Shown: positions 26,392 to 36,622, counted from the first letter of the stretch. The stretch is DNA of 64,000 nt from Eriocheir sinensis (GCF_024679095.1 NC_066520.1:17121831-17185830), one strand, 5' to 3'. The notes: generated from the letters alone by a model not told the origin. Program-made: numbers and translations.

Positions 26392-29300
26392 ACTTCCACT
26401 CAGCCTCCCTGCACTCCATCCTCAGCTGACGGTGTGCCTCCACTTCTACCTCCACCGCAGACGAAACACGATGCCCATATTCAGCTACTTCGGCGGGGGC
26501 AACGACAACGAAATCTTAATTGGTAAGCTTCCAGCTACCTTCCCAAGAGAGCTAGCAAGCACATTTTCCCATAAGTGTACATACTGTTCGGTCTGAAAAC
26601 GAGGAAGATGCATAGGTACTTCCTCCTCAGATGTCACAAACGTGGACGGGGAGATGATGGCGAGGATGGACTGTTGCAACGGCTCGCTGTTCGTCAACTT
26701 TGACCACCTCTACTTCCTGCACAGATGGTACCACTTCTGCCTCTCCTTGGACCTCACCACAAGAAAGGTCGTTACTGTTCACAGTGGACAGGTAAAAATG
26801 TCATTCATTCGTTTTTCTTCAATGTAGAACTCTATATATTACATTTTTTTCTGAATACATTATGTTATCGTCTTAGTGGAGGTAATCCACTGTGGCCTTG
26901 TTTAACACGATTCAGGTACAAGAATACAATCCGCCAGTGGATGAGACAAAAGTCAAGACGGCCCAAGGCCTTCAAGTGGCCGAGGGGCAGAGGGCCGTTG
27001 TGGGCCAGGAGCTGGACTCCCTCGAGGGGGACTTCAGTGCGTCACAAACCTTCAAAGGAGAGATAGCTGACTTTAAGTTCTACAATGTGACTCTGAGCCT
27101 CGAGGCAATGATAGCCTTCACGACCTGTGCTGATGATATTAAGGAGGAACGTAAGCCGCTTCTTACCATCGATAACGGCAAGCTCAAGCCTTTTGGGTCC
27201 GTCAACGTGACAAGCATCCAAAAACGTGAGCTGTGCGAGAAGAAGACGGAGTATCTGGTATTGTTTCCCATTAAAACTTCATTTCGAAATAGTTTTGAGA
27301 CCTGTAATAGACTGAAAGGCTCACTGGTTCTTCCCAACAGCCATGAGACTAACAAACAACTGCATGACAGTTTTTCAAAACTCCGCGCACAGTGCAGCAC
27401 TCACAACGCATTACGTTACTGGATCGGCGCCAAGCTGAATACCACTCTGCAGCAGTGGGTGACACTCGCCGATGGCAAACCTCTCTCCTGGCACAACTTT
27501 GGCACCATTCCCTCCGATCCGTGGATGAAGTGTGTGGTCGTTGGTCACCGGAAATCCCCTCGCTTATGGATCAACAACGGATGTGAAGAATACATTCAAG
27601 AATGTTTTGCCTGTAACTTTACTAATTGGCCGGAGATTCGCATCCGGGGTCTTTGCAAGCACTCTCTCTTCGACCGACATCTGTATCTAAGTAATCATAA
27701 CAACGACCGCCTAAAGTTTGACGGCGAGCAGCACAGCCACATCATGATGCAGAACGGAAAGTGGGTGATGGGGAGCACGGTCAACAAGGGCCTGAGGGCC
27801 ACCATGCAGTCCCTCACTGAGGACCTCAGTCCCCTCGGCCGCCACACCTGGGAGATCCAAGGAGACAGGTGCAACAATACGCAGGTGAGTCACTGATTTG
27901 ATTGCTCTTCTTTTCTTCCACTCTATACTTTCATTCACTTAGCAATACATTTTGGTTGTCATATCGATTGATGAACTAACTCCATATAAAACGAGTATGA
28001 TTTGTATTGAAAATGCATTTTGTTTGCTTTCCAGGGACCGCTGTTACTGACGGCGTGCGGGAAGGACGAGCACACCTGCGAGGACGGCACCTGCATCAAC
28101 AATGATCTCTACTGTGACGCCGCCATCGACTGTCCAGACGAAAGTGACGAGAAGTACTGTTCAATAGTTCAAGTGCCTGATCAGTACTCCAAGGACATGG
28201 TGCCGCCCCGCAACACGCAGCAGCCCCTCCAGCTCTACTTCTTTATCAACATTACGTCCATCCGAACCTTCAACCTTGCCACATTCACCATTGCCGTGGA
28301 CGCCGCGTGGTACGTCAGCTGGCAAGACTCGCGACTGTCATTCCTCAGCCTGCAGGGAAGTCGGCGGTCCAACACGGTGAAGGACTGGCACAGGCTGTGG
28401 AAGCCCGTGTTGATGGTGACGGACGGTACGAGCAGCTTGGTGGAGGTCATTGATAGAGCCGAGGTCGTTCAAGTGACCAGAGAGTCCCCTCCGGTCCCCG
28501 ACAACGACGAGAGTATCGTTGAGAGTAAGTGATGCTTAACTTCTCCTGAGAGTCACTCTCACGCCTTGTGCCTTGACGCATTCACGGATAATATTAGTAT
28601 CTCGTTTCTGTAGTCCACACTTGGTTATGTTATGTGTAAGATGTTAGGTCCTTTGTCTGAATATTTAATCGTCATCAAAGTAAAGGTCTAACTTCTTCAA
28701 TAGCTCCTAGTCTTCACATTCACCATCAACGAGGCGCCAGATGCACATATACTCGTCTCTAGCATATTTCATCTCCTACTATATTACTCTTTCTCCCCAC
28801 AGCCGAGGTGTACAGAGGTCGCGAGAACACCATCACCTACAAGAAGAAAGGCACACTGACGGCGCGCTGCAACCTGAACCTCGTGTACTACCCCTTCGAC
28901 ACCCAGCTCTGCACCCTCTTCTTCAGCGTGTATGCCGTCACACCCACACAAGGCACCCTACGCCAGGTAATCCTCGTCTACGTATAAACACTTTAGTAGT
29001 TAGCCCTGAGAAATATATGTCGGTTTTCATGTGTTTGTTCACGTTCATGGCACAGAGGAAGGGTCAAGCTACCACCAGGGCCATTCAAATACCCATGGAT
29101 ATGCCCACAACGACTACGAAAGCATTGCCAAATATGTGATTGCGCGCCGAAGTGTTTGGAAATGTGACCCATACAACCTCTAGTGCACTCCCATTGCTAG
29201 ATAAGCTCCTCCCTGGACACTTTTTTCCTGTAATTAAATTATCCTCTTTTACACTTCCCTCCCGTGTGCATCCTCATACATCATAATCCTATTAAACTTT

Positions 29301-30909
29301 TCTCTTCCTTGTAGCGGTGAGGAAAAAGCCCTCAAAGTTACTTCAGAATGTCGTTAAAGCAGCTAACTAAAGGCAACTTTTTTACAGCACTTCCCCACAA
29401 AAGTTAACTAGTAGTTTAATTAGAGACGAAAATCGCTGAAGAAGTAGTGGCGTATTGTGTTTATTGTACGTTGGCAACAGGGACACTGAATTCTAAAACA
29501 CAAGTTGAAATAAAAAATAAGCTCCCGTCAGTAGCCATAAACCAACAGCAGACAACAATGAACACCCTTTGGAACAACATTAAGACTTCCTGGCACATAC
29601 TATTTTCGATCATTGTGTTAAGAAATGTAGCAATCGGTTCATTCTTGCAGGAAGGCCAAGGGTTAGCATTCGAGGGTGAACGACGCTTGCTGGAGTACAG
29701 ACTGAAGAATGAGAGCGCCCGGGAAACCACTCACGAGGGCATCAACGTCATACAGGTAAGTGAAAGGAGAAACGCGTGTATGAGTGCAGTGTTTGGAGTG
29801 ACCACAACATAAAAAAAAGCATATTCCCGTAGAGTTTTCGTGAGCACAAGAACTTTTTTGGTGACGTGTAAAACGGCACTACAGAAACTGAAGAATCGTG
29901 TAAGAAGGTACTGACACAATTCCATATTCCAAGACTGTTTAATTGACGCAACAAGAGGACTCACGCTCTCACATCCAGACGAAATGAATTATGTGAGGGA
30001 ATGATAATGTTAAATGAAAATGGTGAATGAAAATGATAAATCACCTACAGGAACGAAGCACCCATTAGGTCTTGTAAAATTTATCTTCAGGAAAGGTAAT
30101 TAAGTTCTGCATATTTACAACTCATAATGGTTTTGAATTTTATAAACCCCTATAACAGACAAATAGACAGACATAAACCTACAGATAGACAGTCAGACAA
30201 ACAGACAGATAAACAGCAAGACAAATGAAAAGGTTCCCAGCGTCAGGGTATGCCATCAGCGTACCACCCACCACTAAAGGTCTCGTAGGGGCCATGGATG
30301 TCACAGTTGTAGTACCTCTTCCTCAGGTGGACTTGCTGCTGAGGAACCTGGCGCGCTACTACATCGCCAACACCTTCGTGCCCAGCATCATGCTCGCCAC
30401 CATCGCCTGCCTCACCTTCTGCTTCGACCTCAACGACTTCACGGTCAGTGGCCACCTCTTACCTAATGAACCGAAGAAGAAAAAAACGTGTATTGAATAT
30501 TTATATCCGAATGAACACGTATCTAATTTAAAAAGATGGTGATGCTAAATAGAATTATTGTAATTGAAATATTTACAATAATAACTGGTTCAGGAAATAA
30601 TGATAATGGAAACACATAAATTAAGGCAAAACTGGTAGATAGCCACAGAAAGAAAATAATTTGGTGATGCTAAATAAAATGATTGCAGCGGAAATATTTA
30701 CAGTAATAATTTGTTTAGAAAATAATAATAATAATGGATAGACATATATGAAGAGAGAACTGGTAGATAGTCACGCAAAGAGCTGGCATGGGTAAATACA
30801 AGGATACAGTTCGAGTAGGGACACATTAGACAAACACTGATAAAGAGTCACACGAAATACTGGACCATGTAAACTCCAGGATACACATATGAGTAGGGAT
30901 ACATTAGAC

Positions 30910-30958
<49 letters not shown>

Positions 30959-31631
30959 ACACACGGATATGTACTAAAGAACTGACAGCTAGCATCGTCC
31001 CTACCTTAATATCCATCCATTGAGAGCTGGCAGAAATAAACTCGAGGATGAATATAAGAGAAGACACACATTAGACTAACATAGACGCAAGAGACACGGG
31101 TATCTACTAAGGAATTGACAGCTAGCATCGTCCCTACCTTAATATCCATCCATTGAGAGCAGGCAGAAGTAAACTCGAGGATGAATATAAGAGAAGACAC
31201 ACATTAGACTAACACAGACGCAAGAGACACGGGTATCTACTAAGGAATTGACAGCTAGCTTCGCCCCTACCTTAATGTCCACTCTTTGAGGACCGAACTA
31301 CTGAACAGGGACACATGAGCCTTCCCTTGCTCCTCTTCTTCGTAACTTACCTTGCTCGTTGACTTGCCCCACTCACCCTCATCAATTTTTCCCCTCTCCT
31401 ATTTCCTTCCCCCCTCCAATCCCCCCTCCTCCCCTCTAGCTCCCCCACCCCCACACGTCACTGACACTTATAAGGTCAACCATAACGAAGGCTATCGACG
31501 GTATGTTAATTATTATTCCCTTATGGTGATGTACTGCGTTTTTAGTGGATATTACACACACACACACACACATATATACACAGAACCCCCTCCACACACA
31601 CACACACATACACCTCCCCACCCCTTACCCA

Positions 31632-31695
<64 letters not shown>

Positions 31696-33893
31696 TGAAT
31701 TTCGGTTTTTATTCCGCCCTCCGTACTGGGCCTTCGCGTTCGGGCCAGTAAAATAAAACGTTCGCCTCTCACGTGGTAGTTCCGGAGCCTAAGTAAGTGT
31801 TATCGCAAAAACGTTCCCAGAGAAAAGAAACGTTAGTCCGCCCTGCCTGTCGCCCCGCTAATGTTCGTGTTTTGTTCGTGTGCTATATGGAAGAGTTGCA
31901 CAGCTTTTTCTTTTTACGTTTTCTTTATTAAGTTAGCCCAGCGAGCCTTGCAAAGTAGCCGTCGCATAAGTTCTTTGTGGAAAGCCGGGGAGGGAAAAGC
32001 AAGAGGATGAAAAAGAAGAAAAGTAAAAGAAGTGGAAATGGAAGTAAATTTAGTAGTAGTGGGAATAGTTGTAGGGGAAGAAAAATTCAAAACCAGAATA
32101 ATAAGAAAAAGGAAACCAGGGAGGAAAAAAAGGAACCATGAGGATGAAAAAAAAGAAAAAGAAAGAAAGTGGAAGTACAAGTAAATTTAGTTGAATCAGT
32201 AGTAATTGTAGAGGAAGAAAAATTCAGAACCAGAAGAATAAGAAAACAAAATCAGGGAAGAAAAAAAGGAACCATGCGGATAAAACAGAAGAAAAGAAAA
32301 TAATAAAAAATATACGTAAATTTAATGATGGAGGTAACAGTAGGAGGAAGAAAAAATAAAGCAAAAGAGTATGAAAAATAATAGTAAGTAAAATAAAGCA
32401 CAATAGACTTCAAGACATTCTGAATAAAATACCTTAAAATCTTATATAACAGAAGAGTCGTCATCGATTGCTCAATACCACATCATAAGATAGAATGGAA
32501 AAAATGTCGTTACTATTTGCGGGTTTGGTCCCACATACAACCATAACTGCTCTTCGCTAATTTTCACTTTCCTAAAATCTTCTTAGCTTTCTCCTTCTTA
32601 CATCTATATCTGCTTTCCTTTCTTTTTACTTTTCTACGCACTTTCTACCCTTCTCTTCCTCAAACTATCACTGCTTTTTACTCTTTTTAACTTTTCTAAG
32701 CTTCTCCTAGTCTTTCTCCTCCTCACAACCTCGCTTTCCATTCTTATTCTCTTTTTCCTGAGCTCTTTCTTCCTCCTCAACACATCCGTCGCACCGTAAT
32801 CTTTCCCTTATTTTCACTTTTCTACGCTCTTTCTAGCCTTCTCTTCCTCAAACCATCACTGCTTTTTACTCTTTTTAACTTTTCTAAGCTTCTCCTAGTC
32901 TTTCTCCTCCTCACAACCTCGCTTTCCACTCTTATTCTCTTTTTTCTACGCTCCTTCTTCCTCCTCAATGCATCCGTCCCTTCTTTTCAATTTTTAACGC
33001 TCTTTTTAGCCTTCTCTTCCTCAAACTATCACTGCTTTTTACTCTTTTTAACTTTTCTAAGCTTCTCCTAGTCTTTCTCCTCCTCACCACCTCGCTTTCC
33101 ACTCTTATTCTCTTTTTCCTGAGCTCTTTCTTCCTCCTCAACACATCCGTCGCACCGTAATCTTTCCCTTATTTTCACTTTTCTACGCTCTTTCTGGCCT
33201 TCTCTTCCTCAAACCATCACTGCTTTTTACCCTTTTTAACTTTTCTAAGCTTCTCCTAGTCTTTCTCCTCCTCACAACCTCGCTTTCCACTCTTATTCTC
33301 TTTTTTCTACGCTCCTTCTTCCTCCTCAATGCATCCGCCCCTTCTTTTCAATTTTCAACGCTCTTTCTAGCCTTTTCCTCCTCAAACCATCACTGCTTTT
33401 TACCCTTTTTAACTTTTCTAAGCTTCTCCTAGTCTTTCTCCTCCTCACAACCTCGCTTTCCACTCTTATTCTCTTTTTTCTACGCTCTTCCTTCCTCCTC
33501 AACGCCTCCGTCGCACCGTAATCCCTTCACCGACGTTTTCTCTCCTCGCCTCAGGACCGCATCATGGTGGCGCTCACAACAATGCTCGTGCTGGCCGCCT
33601 TCTTCACCCAGACCAGCAACACCATTCCCAAGACCTCGTACCTGAAGCTGGTGGACGTGTGGTACCTGGTATTGATCTGCCAGGTGTTCGCCATCATCGT
33701 GTCCTTAGTCTACGTCGAGAACCTCCGCCTCCGCCTCTATCATAAGGTGCACGTCACTTTCCACCAAACAAATCTGACAATCCACCTCAGCTCCCAGAAG
33801 GCAAATCGCTTCTGCCTGGTTTTCTATTCCTTCGTTACTGTCACTATTCTGGTTATTTTCGTCAGCGTGGGGGTGACTGCCACGGCCTGGTGA
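25630..33893 (+). CDS. Pentraxin / C-type lectin-like / LDLa / Cys-loop ligand-gated ion channel subunit (10 exons, 864 aa)
   Basis: Joined exons: 25630-25675, 25804-25910, 26426-26522, 26631-26791, 26916-27884, 28035-28524, 28803-28966, 29651-29755, 30327-30443, 33555-33893. Every intron is GT..AG and the frame stays open to TGA. Domains in order: signal peptide 1-18; pentraxin about 19-208; C-type-lectin-like about 244-370; unassigned two-Cys module about 384-456; LDLa 468-502; channel ligand-binding domain about 515-720 with Cys loop C646-C660; M1 about 724-745, M2 about 754-774, M3 about 784-806, M4 about 837-862. Usual Cys-loop subunits are about 450-550 residues, so the excess is the N-terminal extension. 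Eight N-x-S/T sites (N100, 194, 234, 312, 371, 457, 532, 698) all lie on the predicted extracellular side. Expected role: a subunit of a pentameric channel in the plasma membrane. Ligand and ion are unknown. I recall crustacean database proteins joining LDLa to Cys-loop channels, but could not check this. Confidence 0.9.
25804..25910 (+). CDS. Exon 2: start of pentraxin domain
   Basis: The acceptor ACACAG|GA and donor CAG|GTGAGG keep the frame (phase 1 in, phase 0 out), giving residues 16-51. C19 and the strand-like segment after it open a pentraxin/LamG-type jelly roll. The 128-bp intron before it is unremarkable. Confidence 0.82.
26196..26391. repeat. Compound (CA)n(CAGA)n(CA)n in intron 2
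   Basis: CA at both ends with a CACAGA/GACAGA core. It fills much of intron 2 of the channel gene. Confidence 0.96.
26426..26522 (+). CDS. Exon 3: pentraxin domain, continued
   Basis: The acceptor CCTCAG|CT and donor ATTG|GTAAGC bound residues 52-83. The segment LTVCLHFYL matches the early pentraxin strand that carries a cysteine, followed by a glycine-rich turn (FGGGNDNE). Intron 2 upstream carries a 195-bp CA-rich microsatellite. Confidence 0.82.
26631..26791 (+). CDS. Exon 4: pentraxin signature region
   Basis: Residues 84-137. [10 protein letters not shown] contains H118-x-C120-x-S122, close to the pentraxin signature H-x-C-x-[ST]-W but with Leu in place of the Trp. N100 sits in an N-G-S sequon. 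The acceptor is TCCTCAG|AT and the donor CAG|GTAAAA, phase 0 out. Confidence 0.83.
26916..27884 (+). CDS. Exon 5: pentraxin end, C-type-lectin-like domain, two-Cys module
   Basis: 969 bases, phase 0 at both ends, encoding residues 138-460. It opens with the calcium-site region of pentraxins (G167-Q-E-L-D-S) and the closing strand FKGEIADF, ending at C208. The lectin-like domain follows: C267, the WIG motif (W306), C343, W355-I-N-N, C360 and C367/C370. The sugar-specifying EPN/QPD triplet is not visible and WND is WIN, so classical calcium-dependent sugar binding is doubtful. A last stretch between C384 and C456 matches no fold I know. An exon this long, holding one and a half known domains without introns, contrasts with the short exons around it. 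Confidence 0.88.
28035..28524 (+). CDS. Exon 6: LDLa repeat and first half of ligand-binding domain
   Basis: Residues 461-623 plus one base. All six LDLa cysteines are present (468, 475, 480, 487, 493, 502) with the calcium-binding acidic pattern [13 protein letters not shown]. A linker leads into the channel ligand-binding domain, marked by the family signature W-x-D-x-R-L (W556-Q-D-S-R-L) and LWKPVL near residue 581. The acceptor is TTTCCAG|GG and the donor GAGA|GTAAGT, phase 1. Confidence 0.9.
28803..28966 (+). CDS. Exon 7: Cys loop
   Basis: Residues 624-678. It holds the defining Cys loop, [15 protein letters not shown] (C646-C660), with exactly 13 residues between the cysteines and the conserved Y-P-F-D core. 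The acceptor is CCCCACAG|CC and the donor CAG|GTAATC, phase 0 out. Confidence 0.93.
29030..29165 (-). repeat. Dispersed repeat family R, copy 2 (in intron 7)
   Basis: Inverted copy: GTTCATGGCACAGAGGAAGG, CCACCAGGGCCATTC, CCATGGATATGCCC, TACGAAAGCATTGCC. It is truncated relative to copies 1 and 4 and lies inside intron 7 of the channel gene. Confidence 0.75.
29651..29755 (+). CDS. Exon 8: end of ligand-binding domain (loop C region)
   Basis: 105 bases, phase 0 on both sides, encoding residues 679-713. This is the loop C region, but it lacks the aromatic residues that form the transmitter box in classical receptors, so the ligand cannot be read from it. N698 is in an N-E-S sequon. The acceptor is TCTTGCAG|GA and the donor CAG|GTAAGT. 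Confidence 0.8.
30327..30443 (+). CDS. Exon 9: pre-M1 and M1
   Basis: 117 bases, phase 0 on both sides, encoding residues 714-752. The arginine-rich pre-M1 RNLARYYI leads into M1 with the family proline (FVPS, P732). The acceptor is CTTCCTCAG|GT and the donor ACG|GTCAGT. Intron 9, 3.1 kb long, follows. Confidence 0.9.
30535..30785 (+). repeat. Tandem duplication, period about 123 bp
   Basis: GGTGATGCTAAATA and AACTGGTAGATAG each occur twice, about 123 bp apart, at the start of intron 9. Confidence 0.7.
30785..31295 (+). repeat. Tandem repeat, period about 132 bp
   Basis: GACAGCTAGCATCGTCCC with TTAATATCCATCCATTGAGA recurs at about 31,009 and 31,141, with a third, more diverged copy ending near 31,290. 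Older degenerate copies lie between 30,785 and 30,910. Confidence 0.8.
31990..32370 (+). repeat. Purine-rich tandem repeat, period about 137 bp
   Basis: AGGAACCATG recurs at 32131 and 32268 (137 bp), within units that share GAAGAAAAATTCA and GTAAATTTAGT. There are about 2.7 diverged copies in intron 9. Confidence 0.8.
32560..33530 (+). repeat. Pyrimidine-rich higher-order satellite in intron 9
   Basis: The core AAGCTTCTCCTAGTC starts at 32698, 32886, 33059, 33247 and 33420. The spacings 188, 173, 188, 173 show a 361-bp dimer made of two monomer types that differ by a 15-bp segment. The last unit merges into the polypyrimidine tract of the exon 10 acceptor. Confidence 0.88.
33555..33893 (+). 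CDS. Exon 10: M2, M3, short cytoplasmic loop, M4, stop
   Basis: Residues 753-864 and TGA. M2 begins D753-R754 (-1', 0') and carries T6', T7' and the gate leucine L9' (L763). The extracellular M2-M3 linker [16 protein letters not shown] has the family proline and aspartate. The M3-M4 loop is only about 30 residues, short for the family. M4 ends at the C terminus. The Pro-Ala-Arg motif of anion channels is absent before M2. Confidence 0.92.
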   Translation, partial: DRIMVALTTMLVLAAFFTQTSNTIPKTSYLKLVDVWYLVLICQVFAIIVSLVYVENLRLRLYHKVHVTFHQTNLTIHLSSQKANRFCLVFYSFVTVTILVIFVSVGVTATAW

Positions 33894-34469
33894 GGAGGGC
33901 CCGTGCCTCGCTGTCAGCACGATATTGCGTACTCTCAGCGTTGCCGTGGAGGATAAGTCTGACGGAAAAGTACTGACGCGTTATGGGATGTAAGTCACTC
34001 ATACAGGGCACCCAAATGTTTGAAAGGCAACCGTCCTGATACTGTAGGTTCAAACGTGCTTATTTTATGCTTATAAGTCTTAACGTCAAGGCTCAAAGGA
34101 GACTAGGCATGTGACGGAAACCAACTGACATTTTATTGGATGGAAGTCACTCATGCAGCCACCCAGGTGTTGTAGAGGTGTCATCTGGTACTTTAGATTC
34201 GTGTACTTTTTCTATGCCTATGTCTTAAAGTCGCAGTTCAAAGGAGACTAGATGAAAAAATGAGAGAATGGCGTCAAATTATGGTTATATACGATAATAA
34301 TGTGTGCTGTATATTATTGTACACCATTCTACTCTTGCAAAGTTAATGTTCTCACTGGTATACCAACAGATGTGTGTCATGTGTTGTCTGGTAGCAATCC
34401 CGAAGAGGGACTTAGGTTGTATATTTTAGTTCTTGTTCACATACTTTCACACACTCTCTTCTCAATAAA
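33894..34469 (+). promoter_or_regulatory. Candidate 3' UTR with AATAAA
   Basis: The first AATAAA after the stop codon is at 34464-34469, about 570 bases downstream. The stretch contains a diverged two-copy tandem duplication (33,966-34,260, period about 152 bp) with TGGAAGTCACTC-like and CAAAGGAGACTAG cores. The true poly(A) site is unknown. Confidence 0.35.
33966..34260 (+). repeat. Two-copy tandem duplication downstream of the channel stop codon
   Basis: AAGTCACTCATACAG / AAGTCACTCATGCAG and CAAAGGAGACTAG each occur twice, about 145-152 bp apart. It probably lies within the 3' UTR. Confidence 0.75.
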
Positions 34470-34594
34470 CCACGATGAGCACAGAGGACAACCTTCACTC
34501 TAACACTAAGTTCGGTATTCCCAAACGCTTCCGCCTCTCACATCAACTATTTCCTAATGTCGAAAAGGAGATCAATCGCTTTCTAATCAGTGTT

Positions 34595-34745
34595 ATTTCA
34601 AGTTCATGGTACAAAGGAATGATCAAACTACCGGAAGGGTCATAAAACTATCCCTGGAAAGACTCAAAACTCGTACGAAAGCCTCGGCAAATGTGTGTGT
34701 GCTTCGGCGCCGATATGTTTAAGAGAAGTGACCCATGAACCTTGA
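34595..34745 (-). repeat. Dispersed repeat family R, copy 3
   Basis: Inverted copy: GTTCATGGTACAAAGGAATG, CCGGAAGGGTCATAAAACTA, CGTACGAAAGCCTCGGC, then GTGCTTCGGCGCCG. It lies just beyond the candidate poly(A) signal of the channel gene. Confidence 0.72.
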
Positions 34746-34928
34746 CAAACGAAGAGATGTGAGACCAGGTGAACCAGAGGAAGCCAGGTAAGCAGCAGAC
34801 AAAGGAGCTAAGAAACTGATCTGAAATATGTTAAACAACCCCCAGCCAAAAAAGAAACAGGAATGAATATGTAGATGAATCAAATAGGGAAACAAAACAA
34901 GAATTCCTTAAAACCAAGCATGATACGT

Positions 34929-35160
<232 letters not shown>

Positions 35161-35575
35161 TTAGCTGCTTAATTTCTCCCTTCAGTGGTGCAATAAATGG
35201 CGTGGCTCATCAACTCTTCGGCTTTGTTACCGTGGAGACGCGGTGGAGAAAGTTCCATTGGTCCGGCCATTCTTTTTTGTGATCTACTTTTCTTTGCTGG
35301 CTGGGAAAGTTTCAAACGTTTCATTCATTATCTTGTTTTGCTGTTGAAGACGTTTTTTTTTTTTCTTCTATGCCGGCTTTTTTTTTTTTCGTTGTTTATA
35401 AGGAGTTTTCTTTCCCTCTTCTTCCCATACCTACTATTTCAAAACCTGTGACAGACATAATTGTTTTTTTTTTTTTTTTGGTGTTTCGTGAGTGATTTGT
35501 GTTTTGTTTTTGTTTTAGCTTTTGTTTGTTCGTTTTTGCATTCACTTCTTTTTTTCAGCCTTTCTTTCTTTAGTT

Positions 35576-35895
35576 CTGTCTGTCTATCTGTCTGCCTGTC
35601 TGTCTATTGGTAGAAAAGTTAACACCCTTTCATTTATTTGTTTCGTTGTTTTTGTCGGTTTTTTTCTCCCTCACTCTTGCTTCGTTTTTCAGTTACTTCT
35701 TTCTCCCTGTTTTATGCTCTGCCTGTATACCTGGCTTTTGTACCCTCTGCCTGTCTGTGTGTGTGTCTGTCTGCCTGTCTGTCTATCTGCCTGTTGATCT
35801 GTCTGCCCATCTTTCTGTTTATCTGTCTGTCTGTCTCACTGTCTGTCTGTCTGCCTGTCTGTCTATCTGCCTGTATGTCCGTCAGTGTGTCTGTT
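35576..35895. repeat. CTGT/CTGC tetranucleotide-rich stretch
   Basis: CTGTCTGTCTATCTGCC-like runs at 35,578-35,610 and 35,745-35,895, separated by T-rich sequence. Confidence 0.85.
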
Positions 35896-36247
35896 CGTCT
35901 GAGTTCTAGGAAGTGCATAGGAGTCGTAGCACGTGGAATTGCAAAATACGTTTACATAAATCGTAATTAACCTGCGGAACCGGACTGACTGCATGTTTAT
36001 TCGGACCGTAAGCGCACGAATGAAGGAGCCCGGACCAACCGTGTCATTAACTTGTTTGGGGATGATAACGCTTAGATTTCGTAACATTTCTTTTTAATTT
36101 TTTTTAGGAATAACAGATTTCGGTATTTTTTTTAACTTATTAACGCCTTAACACACATAATATCGTAAGCTCGTAAGATTGTCGACTCACTAATGTGCCT
36201 GAAAAGGAAATGAAGAAAAGAAAGCAGACTAACAAACAGACATTAAT

Positions 36248-36306
36248 GGGCTGTTCAGTTTCCATTTATTTTTACCCTTGAGCTGCTTCCTAAACCGTAA
36301 AAACAC
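36248..36306 (+). mobile_element. Short 3'-end fragment of the same retrotransposon family
   Basis: TTTTTACCCTTGAGCTGC followed by TTCC and GTAAAAAC matches the last 55 or so bases of the element at 49.4-51.1 kb. Confidence 0.6.
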
Positions 36307-36621
36307 CCATCAAATTTTCCATCCTCGTATGGCAAAGAAAAAGCATGATAGAAAAATGCATTACACTTCCATTTATAGAGATAGAAAACATCACACACAC
36401 AGACGCGCCACTGAAAACAACATCAATCCACACACTCACGCGGCAGGTAAACGTGACTCACCTAATGCCCGCCTGACTCACGTGCATTACCAGGTGAGGT
36501 GCGGTGTGGCTGACTCACCCTGACACAATGTAATCACGGAGTTATCATCAGTTACCGGGAAAACACTGATTCACAGGACATTACTTGCGGCAATATGAAA
36601 AGCTAGCACATGCGTATACGT

Positions 36622-36622
<1 letters not shown>

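Larger units (their letters stand above)
30444..33554 (+). other. Intron 9 of the channel gene, rich in tandem arrays
   Basis: This 3,111-bp intron lies between M1 and M2. It contains a two-copy repeat of about 123 bp (30,535-30,785), a three-copy repeat of about 132 bp with older copies upstream (30,785-31,295), CA microsatellites (30,916-30,957 and 31,551-31,693), a purine-rich repeat of about 137 bp (31,990-32,370) and a pyrimidine-rich higher-order array (32,560-33,530). No extra exon is visible. Confidence 0.75.

Noticed and set aside
27080..27400. - strand open frame inside exon 5
   Set aside because: Shadow of the coding strand. The + strand frame carries the domain motifs.
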